From: Aquimixticola soesokkakensis
Lineage (GTDB): Bacteria; Pseudomonadota; Alphaproteobacteria; Rhodobacterales; Rhodobacteraceae
DNA length: 64,000 nucleotides
Direction of reading: 5' to 3'
Assembly: GCF_900172375.1 (NCBI RefSeq)
Contig: NZ_FWFS01000001.1
Location: 124,001-188,000 of the forward strand
Part shown: piece by piece, positions 29,998 through 37,525 of the stretch
Position numbering within the stretch: the first letter of the stretch is position 1
Layout: the number at the start of each line of letters is the position of its first letter
Translations under genes and position numbers: made by a program
Notes under the pieces: generated by a model
Told to the model about the DNA's origin: nothing
The model's database searches: none
The model's input: only the letters and a program-made list of their open reading frames with translations

Positions 29998-30264
29998 TTA
30001 TAATCCTCCGATCATCGGGATAATCCGGTCGGTGAAAAATGCGGTCAGAGTTTCGGTCATAAAGCCCATAGTGGCCCAGAAAACGATCAAGATTGCGCCC
30101 ACTTTGGGGACGAAGGTCAGGGTCATTTCCTGGATTGAGGTCAGAGCCTGAAACAGGCCGACGGTCAGGCCGGCGACAAGTGCGACCAGCAAAATCGGCG
30201 TGGAAATCATGACCGAAATCCACAAGGCCTGACGCAACGTGTCGTAAAAAACCAACTCATCCAC
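29998..30264 (-). CDS. fliQ: Flagellar export apparatus protein FliQ
   Basis: An 88-residue protein with two membrane helices and the family start LRQALWISVMISTPILLVAL. It is part of the FliPQR export gate. Confidence 0.95.
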   Translation of the reverse strand: MDELVFYDTLRQALWISVMISTPILLVALVAGLTVGLFQALTSIQEMTLTFVPKVGAILIVFWATMGFMTETLTAFFTDRIIPMIGGL

Positions 30265-30268
30265 GGCG

Positions 30269-30565
30269 CTAGACCGGCATCCGCAGAATTTCCTGATAGG
30301 CCTCGACGACCTTGTCGCGCACCGTGACAGCCGCCTCGACGGCGAGTTCGGTTTGCGCCAGGGCCTGGACCAGGGAATGCGCGTCGGCCCCTCCGGTCAT
30401 CGCCTGTTCTGCGGTCTCTTCCGAGCTGCGCAGGGTCTGGGCGAAATCCTTGAGGATAGTGCCGAACGACTCGCCGATTCCGGCCCCCTCCTGCGCGGGA
30501 TCGGGGGCGGTTGCGGGGCGCGTGGATGTGTAGCCTTGGGCGGCATAGGTAGAAAGGATGTCCAT
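30269..30565 (-). CDS. fliE: Flagellar hook-basal body adaptor FliE
   Basis: A 98-residue protein with FliE C-terminal helices: VQALAQTELAVEAAVTVRDK and VEAYQEILRMPV. It joins the MS ring to the rod. Confidence 0.92.
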   Translation of the reverse strand: MDILSTYAAQGYTSTRPATAPDPAQEGAGIGESFGTILKDFAQTLRSSEETAEQAMTGGADAHSLVQALAQTELAVEAAVTVRDKVVEAYQEILRMPV

Positions 30566-30577
30566 TCTGGTCTCCTG

Positions 30578-30970
30578 TTAACGACGTAGAAGGTCGAGCA
30601 GGGAAGACGACATTTGCCGCACCTGATCGAACATTTTCAGATTTGCTTCGTAGCTGCGCTGCGCTTCGCGCGCGTCAGCGATTTCGACAACGAGATCGAC
30701 GTTTGACCCGTCATAGTAGCCGGACTCTTTTGCCAGCGGATGGCCGGGGTCATAGATTTGGGCGAGGTCGCTTTTATCCAGCTTGACCGGACCGGTTTGC
30801 ACGGATCCAGTTTTGGTGCCGCCGACGACTTCCGCCTCGAAAGTCGCCGTTTTGCGGCGATAGCCGGGGGTGTCGGCATTCGCGATATTTTCAGAGGAAA
30901 AGCGCAGCCGATCCGCTTGCGCGCGCATGCCCGAGGCGGACAGAACAAGACTTTGCATAAGGTCAGACAT
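30578..30970 (-). CDS. flgC: Flagellar proximal rod protein FlgC
   Basis: A 130-residue rod protein with SSENIANADTPGYRRK near the N-terminus and EAQRSYEANLKMFDQVR near the C-terminus. Confidence 0.95.
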   Translation of the reverse strand: MSDLMQSLVLSASGMRAQADRLRFSSENIANADTPGYRRKTATFEAEVVGGTKTGSVQTGPVKLDKSDLAQIYDPGHPLAKESGYYDGSNVDLVVEIADAREAQRSYEANLKMFDQVRQMSSSLLDLLRR

Positions 30971-30982
30971 TCGGATTCTCCG

Positions 30983-31387
30983 TTACCTGCGACCGATGGA
31001 CGTGCGTAAAATTGTCATTGAGCTTTTGTAGATCGACAGCGCGAGGTCGTGCTGATGGCGCACTTCTGTGGCCTTCATCATTTCCGTTTCAAGCGCGACC
31101 GTATTGCCGTTGGGGGAAGATCGATCCGGCGTATCGACCTGCGAAAACGCGATCTGTTGGGCCGGCGCGCCGCTGTCTTGGGCGCTCAGACGATGGCCGG
31201 CGCGTGTGGCGCGCATGGCACCACCGTCAGCGGCGCGCTGATAGCTGTCGGCAAAGGGCACGAGGTCCTTGGCGCGGTAGCCCGGCGTATCCGCATTCGC
31301 GATATTTTCAGCGACGGCACCCTGGCGCGCACTGGCATGCTGCGCGAGGCCCTGCGCCATTTTAAACATTTCTAGTTTCTCAAACAT
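30983..31387 (-). CDS. flgB: Flagellar proximal rod protein FlgB
   Basis: A 134-residue rod protein from MFEKLEMFKMAQGL, with VAENIANADTPGYRAKD. I trimmed an upstream open extension because the family N-terminus and a GGGAG ribosome-binding site are here. It is the first gene of the nine-gene minus-strand operon. A CtrA-like box lies 24 bp upstream. Confidence 0.94.
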   Translation of the reverse strand: MFEKLEMFKMAQGLAQHASARQGAVAENIANADTPGYRAKDLVPFADSYQRAADGGAMRATRAGHRLSAQDSGAPAQQIAFSQVDTPDRSSPNGNTVALETEMMKATEVRHQHDLALSIYKSSMTILRTSIGRR

Positions 31388-31410
31388 CGGGGCTTCTCCC
31401 TCGAGTAATC

Positions 31411-31425
31411 TCAACCAAGGCTTAA
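31411..31425. promoter_or_regulatory. CtrA-like box between flgB and fliI
   Basis: TCAA-N7-TTAA, one mismatch from the CtrA consensus TTAA-N7-TTAA. It lies in the 88-bp divergent region, 24 bp upstream of flgB and 51 bp upstream of fliI. CtrA controls flagellar genes in many Rhodobacterales. Confidence 0.45.
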
Positions 31426-31475
31426 CCCTGATTCCTTTAGAAAGGGTTTCAGAGTTCCAGAAGGAGTGGCCAAAA

Positions 31476-32789
31476 ATGCACACAGTAGGCTTTGACGTAC
31501 TGACCGCGGAAATTGCAGCGGTGAAACCCGTCCGCACGATCGGGCGGGTGATCGAGGCGTCAAAGGGCGTGCTTCAGGTGAGCGGCTTGTCCGATATTGC
31601 CTCGCTCGGGGATATGGTCGAAATCGGCCACAAAGGCGCGATCCGGCGTGGCGAAGTGCTGCAACTTAACCCTCAGGCGGTCACGGTTTTGCCGGATGGC
31701 GGCGCGGATGGGTTGTCCATCGGCGATCCGGTGGCGCATATCGGCAACAACGAAATCGCGCCCCATGAAAGCTGGATCGGGCGGGTGATCGATCCGTTTG
31801 GTCAATCCCTGGACGGCACACCTGTCTTGCGCGGCCCCAAAGCCCTGCCGTTACGCGGTCAGCCGATGAACCCGACCGAACGGCGCGGTCTTGGGGGGCG
31901 GCTTGAGACCGGGCTTGCGGTTTTCAATACGCTTCTGCCGATCGTGCGCGGCCAAAGGATCGGTCTCTTTGCCGGTTCGGGGGTCGGAAAATCCACCTTG
32001 ATGGCCAAGCTTGCGCGCGGCTTGGCAGCCGATGTTGTGGTGATCGCGATGGTCGGTGAACGCGGCCGCGAAGTGCGTGAATTCATCGAACGTGTGTTGG
32101 GGCCCCAAGGAATGAAGCGCGCGGTGATCGTTGCAGCGACGTCGGACCAATCGCCGCTCGTGCGACGGCGCTGCGCGTGGACGGCGATGGCCGTGGCGGA
32201 ATATTTTCGCGATCAGGGGCGGCATGTCTTGTTCATGGCGGATTCGGTGACCCGCTTTGCCGAAGCTCACCGTGAAGTCGCCTTGGCCACAGGTGAAAGC
32301 AGCTCTTTGCGTGGCTTTCCGCCCTCGACCTCGCACCTTATTACCTCTTTGTGTGAACGCGCAGGTCCGGGGATCGGCACGGCGGGCGATATAACGGCTG
32401 TCTTTAGTGTGCTTGTCGCAGGCTCGGACATGGATGAGCCCGTGGCCGATATTTTGCGCGGGGTCTTGGACGGTCACGTGGTTTTGGACCGCCGGATCGC
32501 GGAACGCGGGCGTTTTCCGGCCATTGATTTGCTGCGCTCTGTGTCGCGCGCCCTGCCCGAAGCGGCGAGCGCGCAGGAAAACGAGGTGATTGCCCTCGCG
32601 CGCCAGCGTCTGGGCACGTATGACCGCTCCGAGATGATGATCCAGGCGGGGCTCTATGCCAAGGGGACAGACCCGTTGATCGATGCGGCGATCGCATCCT
32701 GGCCAAGCCTTGATGCGTTTCTGGCCGAGGATGAGCCTGGCGCCACGGCCCAAAGCTTTGAGCGGTTGAGCAAAAGCCTGGGGGCGTAA
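31476..32789 (+). CDS. fliI: Flagellum-specific export ATPase FliI
   Basis: The 437-residue ATPase of the flagellar type III exporter. It has Walker A AGSGVGKST at 166-174, and MVGERGREVREFIE and LLRSVSRALP motifs of the F1-beta-like family. AAGGAG precedes the ATG. It is divergent from flgB and is the last flagellar gene before the integrated element. Confidence 0.97.
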   Translation: MHTVGFDVLTAEIAAVKPVRTIGRVIEASKGVLQVSGLSDIASLGDMVEIGHKGAIRRGEVLQLNPQAVTVLPDGGADGLSIGDPVAHIGNNEIAPHESWIGRVIDPFGQSLDGTPVLRGPKALPLRGQPMNPTERRGLGGRLETGLAVFNTLLPIVRGQRIGLFAGSGVGKSTLMAKLARGLAADVVVIAMVGERGREVREFIERVLGPQGMKRAVIVAATSDQSPLVRRRCAWTAMAVAEYFRDQGRHVLFMADSVTRFAEAHREVALATGESSSLRGFPPSTSHLITSLCERAGPGIGTAGDITAVFSVLVAGSDMDEPVADILRGVLDGHVVLDRRIAERGRFPAIDLLRSVSRALPEAASAQENEVIALARQRLGTYDRSEMMIQAGLYAKGTDPLIDAAIASWPSLDAFLAEDEPGATAQSFERLSKSLGA

Positions 32790-32801
32790 GCGGCGCAAAG
32801 T

Positions 32802-32833
32802 CCTGCCCGTTGGCGCCTCTATCAACGGGCAGG
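32802..32833 (+). terminator. Perfect 11-bp stem-loop after fliI
   Basis: CCTGCCCGTTG (32802-32812) and CAACGGGCAGG (32823-32833) pair perfectly around a 10-nt loop, 13 bp after the fliI stop. No T-run follows, so it may be a weak terminator or an mRNA 3'-end stabiliser. Confidence 0.55.
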
Positions 32834-32928
32834 AAACCCCAGCGCCGCAATTTTCGCACCTATCCATGATGGTCTGCAAGCGTCTCAGGGGGCGGGGCGA
32901 TCCTTCGTCTTGATCGGGCAAAAATTGC

Positions 32929-32956
32929 TTTGCAACCGTCGGGCTTGTGCGATAAT
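32929..32956 (+). promoter_or_regulatory. Possible promoter of the interrupted tRNA-Thr gene
   Basis: TTTGCA and GATAAT, 16 bp apart, lie about 65 bp upstream of the tRNA 5' half. If active, it would also read through into the intact tRNA-Thr of the element, since no terminator is seen between. The match to consensus is moderate. Confidence 0.3.
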
Positions 32957-33020
32957 AGCACCTCGAAACCAACATGTTCGAAGCGCTGCATCGCGCAGGT
33001 TGGATCAAAAATGGCTAAAT

Positions 33021-33059
33021 GCCTCAATAGCTCAGCTGGTAGAGCAGGTCCTTCGTAAG
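33021..33059 (+). pseudogene. tRNA-Thr(CGU), 5' half, interrupted in the anticodon loop
   Basis: This is the acceptor 5' strand (GCCTCAA), the D arm, the 5' anticodon-stem strand GGTCC and the anticodon loop of a tRNA-Thr. Beyond TTCGTAAG the tRNA sequence stops. The missing 3' half is at 43,246-43,290. Joining 33,021-33,051 to 43,246-43,290 gives a 76-nt tRNA with a perfect 7-bp acceptor stem, a 4-bp anticodon stem (one end mismatch) and encoded CCA. As it stands it cannot fold into a tRNA. Confidence 0.93.
33052..33059 (+). repeat. attL core of the integrated element
   Basis: TTCGTAAG, repeated at 43,246-43,253. It covers the anticodon loop (anticodon CGT at 33,054-33,056). Bases on both sides of the core differ between the two copies, so the identity is limited to about 8 bp. 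Confidence 0.85.
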
Positions 33060-33119
33060 TAGCGGGTCCGCCCGCAAATCGCGCGCAAAACCAGTCGCTT
33101 AAAAGCGGCGCTAAGTAAC

Positions 33120-33140
33120 TAGTAGGGCCATAGTAGGGCC
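33120..33140 (+). repeat. Paired TAGTAGGGCC repeats near the left end
   Basis: TAGTAGGGCC occurs at 33,120-33,129 and 33,131-33,140. The related TAGTAGGGC and TAGTAGGGG lie at 43,065-43,073 and 43,095-43,103, in the same orientation near the other end. Short direct repeats near both ends of an integrase-driven element are the expected form of arm-type integrase or excisionase sites. Confidence 0.55.
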
Positions 33141-33155
33141 TGCAAATGGAAGCGT

Positions 33156-33231
33156 GCCGCTGTAGCTCAGCTGGTAGAGCACGTCATTCGTAATGATGGG
33201 GTCGGGGGTTCGAGTCCCTTCAGCGGCACCA
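33156..33231 (+). tRNA. tRNA-Thr(CGU), intact, carried by the element
   Basis: A complete 76-nt tRNA: acceptor stem GCCGCTG/CAGCGGC (7 bp perfect), D arm GCTC/GAGC, anticodon stem CGTCA/TGATG (one G-T), loop TTCGTAA with anticodon CGT at 33,189-33,191, T arm GGGGG/CCCTT with TTCGAGT loop, discriminator A and encoded CCA. It decodes ACG. It differs from the interrupted host tRNA in the acceptor stem, in the anticodon stem and at one T-stem base, so it is not a copy of that gene. Confidence 0.97.
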
Positions 33232-33374
33232 CGCTTCCTTCCTAATGATCCAAGAATTTAGCATCAAAATCAGCACCTTCCGCAAGTCGGTAGGGTTACG
33301 TTTGCGCTTTCGATTTCTTCAGGCTTCCCGCTAGGCTATGCTCAGGATTGGCAAAAAGAACCGATCCCGGGGCT

Positions 33375-33540
33375 TAGTAACCCCTCCGCAAGCGGCCGGT
33401 GTCGGCCGTAATGACACCTCCTCGAACCCTATGGTCGGGGAGGCACTGGCGTATGTCCAGGGCTCCGGCCTAAAGGCCAGCGCGGTCGTCTTGCGGCGGC
33501 TTACTAACTCCCCGGCTGCCAGAGGAAACTCTGGTGGCCG
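33375..33540 (+). ncRNA. Hairpin-rich stretch, candidate structured RNA or leader
   Basis: No convincing gene lies in 33,232-33,563. The second half packs several hairpins: GGCCG-GTGT-CGGCC (33,394-33,407), CCTCC/GGAGG (33,417-33,421 with 33,439-33,443), GGCC-TAAA-GGCC (33,467-33,478), and CCAGAG-GAAA-CTCTGG (33,519-33,534), the last with a GNRA tetraloop. It ends just before the ribosome-binding site of the next gene, so it could be that gene's 5' leader. I recognise no RNA family. Confidence 0.4.
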
Positions 33541-33563
33541 ATTTCGTTAGTAGAGGAACCATT

Positions 33564-34304
33564 ATGAACCCCAAAAATCATAAGACTGAGCCATCACCAG
33601 ACGCAAAGCCGACGATCCTGCGCCGCTATGTTCGCTTCCAAGTCGTTCTGATTGAACTCGCCCTTCTGGGCTATGCCCTGCACCTCCTGCAAAAGGCGAA
33701 CGCCAGCGCCCAGACGCTCGTGGCGACGGCGCTGTTTCTAATCGCGATGTTCACGCTGATCACGGGCAAAGGCTTCCCGCATTTTCGGCGGCGGGGCAAA
33801 GCCCTGTTGTTCGTGCTGCTGTCCGGATTTTTCGTGATGTCTGGTGCTGTCGTTTTCGACCAGGAGCGTGAGGCTCATCTTGCAGAGCTGCGCGAAACGG
33901 ACCCGGTGTCCTACCTGACAGAGCTGCGCGAGTTTGACGAGGAGCGCTGGCTTGCGGCCCTGCAAGAGATTGACCCGGACGCCTATGCACAGGAGGTGGA
34001 GCACCGTGCCGCCGAGGCTGAGGCTCAGCGCCTTGATGCCTGCTCCAAGGCGAGCGTCAGCTTGGCCTATGTTATGATACAGTCGGACGTCAAAATTCGA
34101 CTACGCGCACCTTCGACAGCGAAGTTTCCGGGCCGGTATGGGGCCGGGACAGGATACTTGGGCAACTGTATTTTTCAGGTCGTGGGCTCGTTCGATGCTC
34201 AAAACGGCTTCGGGGCGATGATCAGGGGCGATTTCCACGGAACGATAGAGTACTACCCCGAGACCCAGAGCTGGCGCACACAAGCGCTTGAGGTGCAGGG
34301 GTAG
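33564..34304 (+). CDS. Hypothetical two-helix membrane protein of the element
   Basis: A 246-residue protein from MNPKNHK, with AGAGGAACC before the ATG. Two or three hydrophobic helices lie in the first 110 residues. A charged helical stretch rich in Glu and Ala follows (about 110-165). The C-terminal domain has VKIRLRAPSTAKFPG and SFDAQNGFGAMIRGDF, a motif combination found in small uncharacterised proteins of many bacteria and mobile elements. It is the only protein-coding gene of the element on the plus strand. Function unknown. Confidence 0.7.
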   Translation: MNPKNHKTEPSPDAKPTILRRYVRFQVVLIELALLGYALHLLQKANASAQTLVATALFLIAMFTLITGKGFPHFRRRGKALLFVLLSGFFVMSGAVVFDQEREAHLAELRETDPVSYLTELREFDEERWLAALQEIDPDAYAQEVEHRAAEAEAQRLDACSKASVSLAYVMIQSDVKIRLRAPSTAKFPGRYGAGTGYLGNCIFQVVGSFDAQNGFGAMIRGDFHGTIEYYPETQSWRTQALEVQG

Positions 34305-34339
34305 CCCAACACCCCGCCTTGGCCCGGCGTGGGGCCTCT

Positions 34340-34540
34340 GCGGCGCTGCTGGGGGCGCTGGGGGGGTGGGCGCGGTGCAGGTGGAGGTGGTGGAGGCCCA
34401 ATTGGGGGCAAGCCCGTAACCTGTAACCGTAACTTTGGTCGAATAGCAGAAATAAAAAAGGGGGGTAGTACACCCCCCGGTGGTAGTAATGTAAAGTAGC
34501 TTGGTTAGGTGCGGGTAACGGGTAACATCACCCGCACCAA
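34340..34540. other. G-rich and GTAAC-repeat stretch next to the primase gene, candidate origin
   Basis: The 243-bp gap 34,305-34,547 has no gene. It contains G-runs (CTGGGGGCGCTGGGGGGGTG near 34,349-34,370) and five GTAAC copies: 34,416-34,420, 34,423-34,427, 34,429-34,433, 34,515-34,519 and 34,522-34,526. A 9-bp inverted repeat GGTGCGGGT/ACCCGCACC (34,508-34,538) encloses the last two or nearly so. Satellite primase-helicases often act at repeats close to their own gene, which is the basis for suggesting an origin. Confidence 0.35.
34453..34479 (-). terminator. Rho-independent terminator of the primase operon
   Basis: On the minus strand a GGGGGG/CCCCCC stem (34,460-34,465 with 34,473-34,478) is followed by TTTTTT. 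It lies 70 bp past the primase stop. Confidence 0.85.
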
Positions 34541-34547
34541 TCATATG

Positions 34548-36839
34548 TTAAAATGGCGGCTCTTGCGACGGGCCGTGTGGCTTGATGGTGATTGCGCCTC
34601 CCTGTTCTTGGCTGACAATCAGTTCAACGCCGCTTTCTCCCTCGACGAGCCGAGCGAAGCCTTTGCGGGGACGCTGATCGTGCCCGGAAAGATCATGAAG
34701 ACGATGGGTTCCGTAATCCCACCCAAGGGCTGCCATCGCTGCCTTGATGCGTTTTGAATCACCAGAGAACATGCGCTGCGGATCGAGGTGCAGCCGCCGC
34801 TTGATGCTGTCCATCGACACTTTTCCCACGCGCCCTGCAAAGTTATCCGAAAGCACATCGGCATAATCGTCCTCGACCATCCGATCGCCTTGCAGGCGGG
34901 CCGCATCTGCCCAAAGATGCTTTGATAGGGTGATCGACTCGCCTTGGCTATCCCGGACAGCGGCTTCGGCCCATAGCTGGGTCATATCCGCTTCGAGCCT
35001 ATGAAGCTCAATCCGGTTGACCTTAACGGGCCAAAAGCGCCGATTACCCGTAAGGTCGCGCAAATAGGACGCCTCGTTGGTGGTGCCGAGGATGATGCAG
35101 TGACGCTTGAACTCCGTAGCGTTGCGCGCATAGGCCGGGCGATACAAATCCACCGCAGTGCTGAGGAACTTCTTGAGAGCTTGGCTGGTGGTCTTGTTCA
35201 TACCATCCATTTCTTGCCACTCGACGATCCATGCACGGGCGAGAAGCTCGGCCTTGGTCTTGTCGTCGCTCTTCAGATCAAGGCTGCCGCAGAACCATTC
35301 CCCCTTGACCGCGAGCAGAGCCGCCAGTTGTGACTTTCCTGCGCCTTGCGCCCCTTCCAGCACCAGCATCGTGTCGAACTTGACGCCGGGCTGCCGGATT
35401 CTGCGAACACCCGCGATCAGGAATTTGCTTCCGAACTCACGGTTCAGCTCTGTGTCATCGGCTCCGGCGTAGTTCGCCAGCCAGGTATCCATACGAGGCA
35501 CGCCGTCCCAAGTGAGACCGTCGAGGAAGTCTCGCACAGGATGGTACTGGGCTTCGTGAGCGAGGGCGATCAGTTCTCGTTTGATCTTGTCCGGGCTGGC
35601 GCTGAACCGAAGCTCCCGGCTGAATACGCTCCAGAGGATATCCCCGATCTCGTTGAGATCTCGACCATCCAGCTGATACCCCGCCACCTCGTTTGTCTGG
35701 GTGAAAAGGTTGCGCTGCGCATAGATACCCAGCTGGGCGAATGCATAGCGGATATTTTCTGGTACGCCCGGTACAGGCCCCCCTTCGTCCGTTACAGCGG
35801 GCCAGCCGTTACGCTTCATCTCAAGCAGCTCGATCGCCCTCTGAATCTGACGTTTGCCGTATTTCAGTGGGCTGGGGTTATCGAGAACATGAGCGCTGAT
35901 ACCAATTTCGGGATCAGTGATGACGGAAAGCACATGTCCGGGTGCCATCCCCTTGCCAAGCATCCACAGTGTGGCAGCGAACATGACTTCAGACCGGGAG
36001 CCATAATTCCTGTCTGGGGGGTTTTTGCCCGTCATGATCACCTCCGACCATTTCGGATCAAGCGGAATGATGTCGCTAAGGTCATCCGGCAGTGGAAGTG
36101 GCTCGATGTCCTGAAGGTTGTCAGCCTTAGTGCCGGGAACAGTGGGAAGCTTCATTTCCGGCTTGGCGCGTCGCATCTTGAAGTCTTCAACCGCATACGA
36201 GACCGGAGGCGCGTTGAAGTCCATTGGGTGGATGAGATGGGCAAGCTTTGGCTCCCGACCTGCTGCACGCTTCTTGTCGTTCAGCCAGTTCACGGAATAG
36301 GGCATGCGCAGCAGACGCGAAGCGTCGTGAGTGCCCTCTCCTCCTTGGAGCGCGATCAGAAGAGAAAGGTTGAGTTCTTCTGCCGACTCGACGCTGATCG
36401 GTTCTGCGAGCCGCCAGACAGCCTGAAACCCGCCCCCGGTGAACCAGATCATTGTTGGCAGGGGAATGCCCTTGGGGCGGACAGCGGCCTCATACAGAAG
36501 ATCAATGATGCGTTCCTCTTGCTGCTTTTCGTCGCCGGAATAGTCTTTGCAATCAAGGTCCACGTGGAGGAAGCGCACGGCGCTCAGGTTGGCCTTGTTG
36601 CGTTTCCCAGAGAGAAATTCTGCGTTCGGAAGAAAGTAGAGGTTCCTTTGGTAGTCGTCCCCATTGTTGCCAGCGACAAAGCGCGCGGCGTTGGCGACTT
36701 CATTTGCCGGGTAGATCTTGGGCTTGGGATTCGCGTTCTCCCGGCTGCTCATCTGCTCCACATAGATGGGGGCGCCTGGGTTCAGCCAACTTATTGTTTC
36801 GATTGCGCGTTTGGGATTAGGAACGAAGGGAGCGGACAT
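34548..36839 (-). CDS. Primase-VapE helicase replication protein
   Basis: A 763-residue fusion. The N-terminal part resembles an archaeo-eukaryotic-type primase: FLHVDLDCKD with acidic pair Asp94/Asp96, WFTGGGFQAVWRL, and HDASRLLRMPYSVNW. The C-terminal part is a VapE-type helicase: DGLTWDGVPRMDTWL, Walker A LEGAQGAGKS (about 494-503), Walker B-like WIVEWQEMDGM, and GTTNEASYLRDLTGNRRFWP. Such proteins replicate phage satellites after excision. The start MSAPFVPNP has AGGAGG just upstream and overlaps the alpA-like gene by 23 bp. Confidence 0.88.
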   Translation of the reverse strand: MSAPFVPNPKRAIETISWLNPGAPIYVEQMSSRENANPKPKIYPANEVANAARFVAGNNGDDYQRNLYFLPNAEFLSGKRNKANLSAVRFLHVDLDCKDYSGDEKQQEERIIDLLYEAAVRPKGIPLPTMIWFTGGGFQAVWRLAEPISVESAEELNLSLLIALQGGEGTHDASRLLRMPYSVNWLNDKKRAAGREPKLAHLIHPMDFNAPPVSYAVEDFKMRRAKPEMKLPTVPGTKADNLQDIEPLPLPDDLSDIIPLDPKWSEVIMTGKNPPDRNYGSRSEVMFAATLWMLGKGMAPGHVLSVITDPEIGISAHVLDNPSPLKYGKRQIQRAIELLEMKRNGWPAVTDEGGPVPGVPENIRYAFAQLGIYAQRNLFTQTNEVAGYQLDGRDLNEIGDILWSVFSRELRFSASPDKIKRELIALAHEAQYHPVRDFLDGLTWDGVPRMDTWLANYAGADDTELNREFGSKFLIAGVRRIRQPGVKFDTMLVLEGAQGAGKSQLAALLAVKGEWFCGSLDLKSDDKTKAELLARAWIVEWQEMDGMNKTTSQALKKFLSTAVDLYRPAYARNATEFKRHCIILGTTNEASYLRDLTGNRRFWPVKVNRIELHRLEADMTQLWAEAAVRDSQGESITLSKHLWADAARLQGDRMVEDDYADVLSDNFAGRVGKVSMDSIKRRLHLDPQRMFSGDSKRIKAAMAALGWDYGTHRLHDLSGHDQRPRKGFARLVEGESGVELIVSQEQGGAITIKPHGPSQEPPF

Positions 36840-37089
36840 CCTCGCCTCCTTTCGCAGTGCATTCATGGGCAGTGAGCCATGCTTCGACGGCCGATCGCCG
36901 GTACAGAACCTTGCCACGGATTTTTAGGAAGTCCGGGCCATACCCATAGACGCGGCCCTTCTCAAAGAACGAGGTACTAAAACCAGTGATGGTAGCGACC
37001 TCTTTGGTGGCAAGCAGGTCGCGAATATTGCGGTGAATGGGGGAGTGATTGTGCGCCGACTGTTCGCGCATAGCATCGCTATAAGGCAT
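36817..37089 (-). CDS. AlpA-like helix-turn-helix protein
   Basis: A 90-residue protein with a MerR/AlpA-type winged helix: LLATKEVATITGFSTSFFEK, then FLKIRGKVLYRRSAVEAWL. In satellites such proteins act as excisionase or as activators of integrase and replication genes. It is the first gene of a two-gene operon with the primase. Start choice is not certain; an in-frame ATG lies six codons in. Confidence 0.75.
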   Translation of the reverse strand: MPYSDAMREQSAHNHSPIHRNIRDLLATKEVATITGFSTSFFEKGRVYGYGPDFLKIRGKVLYRRSAVEAWLTAHECTAKGGEDVRSLRS

Positions 37090-37525
37090 GATGGAGCCCT
37101 TTCCGTTAGAAACTTAAATTTCGGAAAACGCCGAAGAAACGCGCGCCATTGCGCTTGCTTCTTCATATGGGCCATCGGCCTTGGACAGGACTACCTGTTT
37201 GTGAGGGCTAACCTAATAGTGACCCCATACCTGCGTATGGTTCCCCACCCAAATTTGCGGACTTTCACCGCCCTGCGGTTGCCACGCCGCTTCGGTAATT
37301 TCCTTCAATCATGCTGACAACGGATGCGTCAAGAAAAGTTTGTTGTGATTCCAACGCTGTACAAAACCATCCAATGCGCGCACGCGTGAGGGATGCCAAC
37401 TCCGATCAGGGGTTAAACACATAGACACGGGCAGCGATTGCAGAGTGACCAGTGTTGCGCGCCAGGACAGTCGGAGCGAGCTAAGCCCTCCCCAGCGACT
37501 GCTGAGTCCCGTCGATGGGGCGGGG
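37090..37525. other. Intergenic region between alpA-like gene and integrase 3' end
   Basis: I see no gene here. It should contain the promoter of the alpA-primase operon. Small inverted repeats CCATAC-CTGC-GTATGG (37,225-37,240) and TTCGG/CCGAA (near 37,115-37,130) could be operators, but nothing identifies the binder. Confidence 0.4.

Noticed and set aside
31851-33008. 385-codon frame antisense to fliI
   Set aside because: Shadow of a strongly conserved gene; it also runs into the tRNA promoter region.
33338-33550. 70-codon plus-strand open frame
   Set aside because: No ribosome-binding site or family resemblance; the DNA is dense in hairpins, which better fits an RNA or leader.
35346-36875. 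509-codon frame antisense to the primase-helicase gene
   Set aside because: The opposite strand encodes a full set of primase and VapE motifs; this frame shows none.
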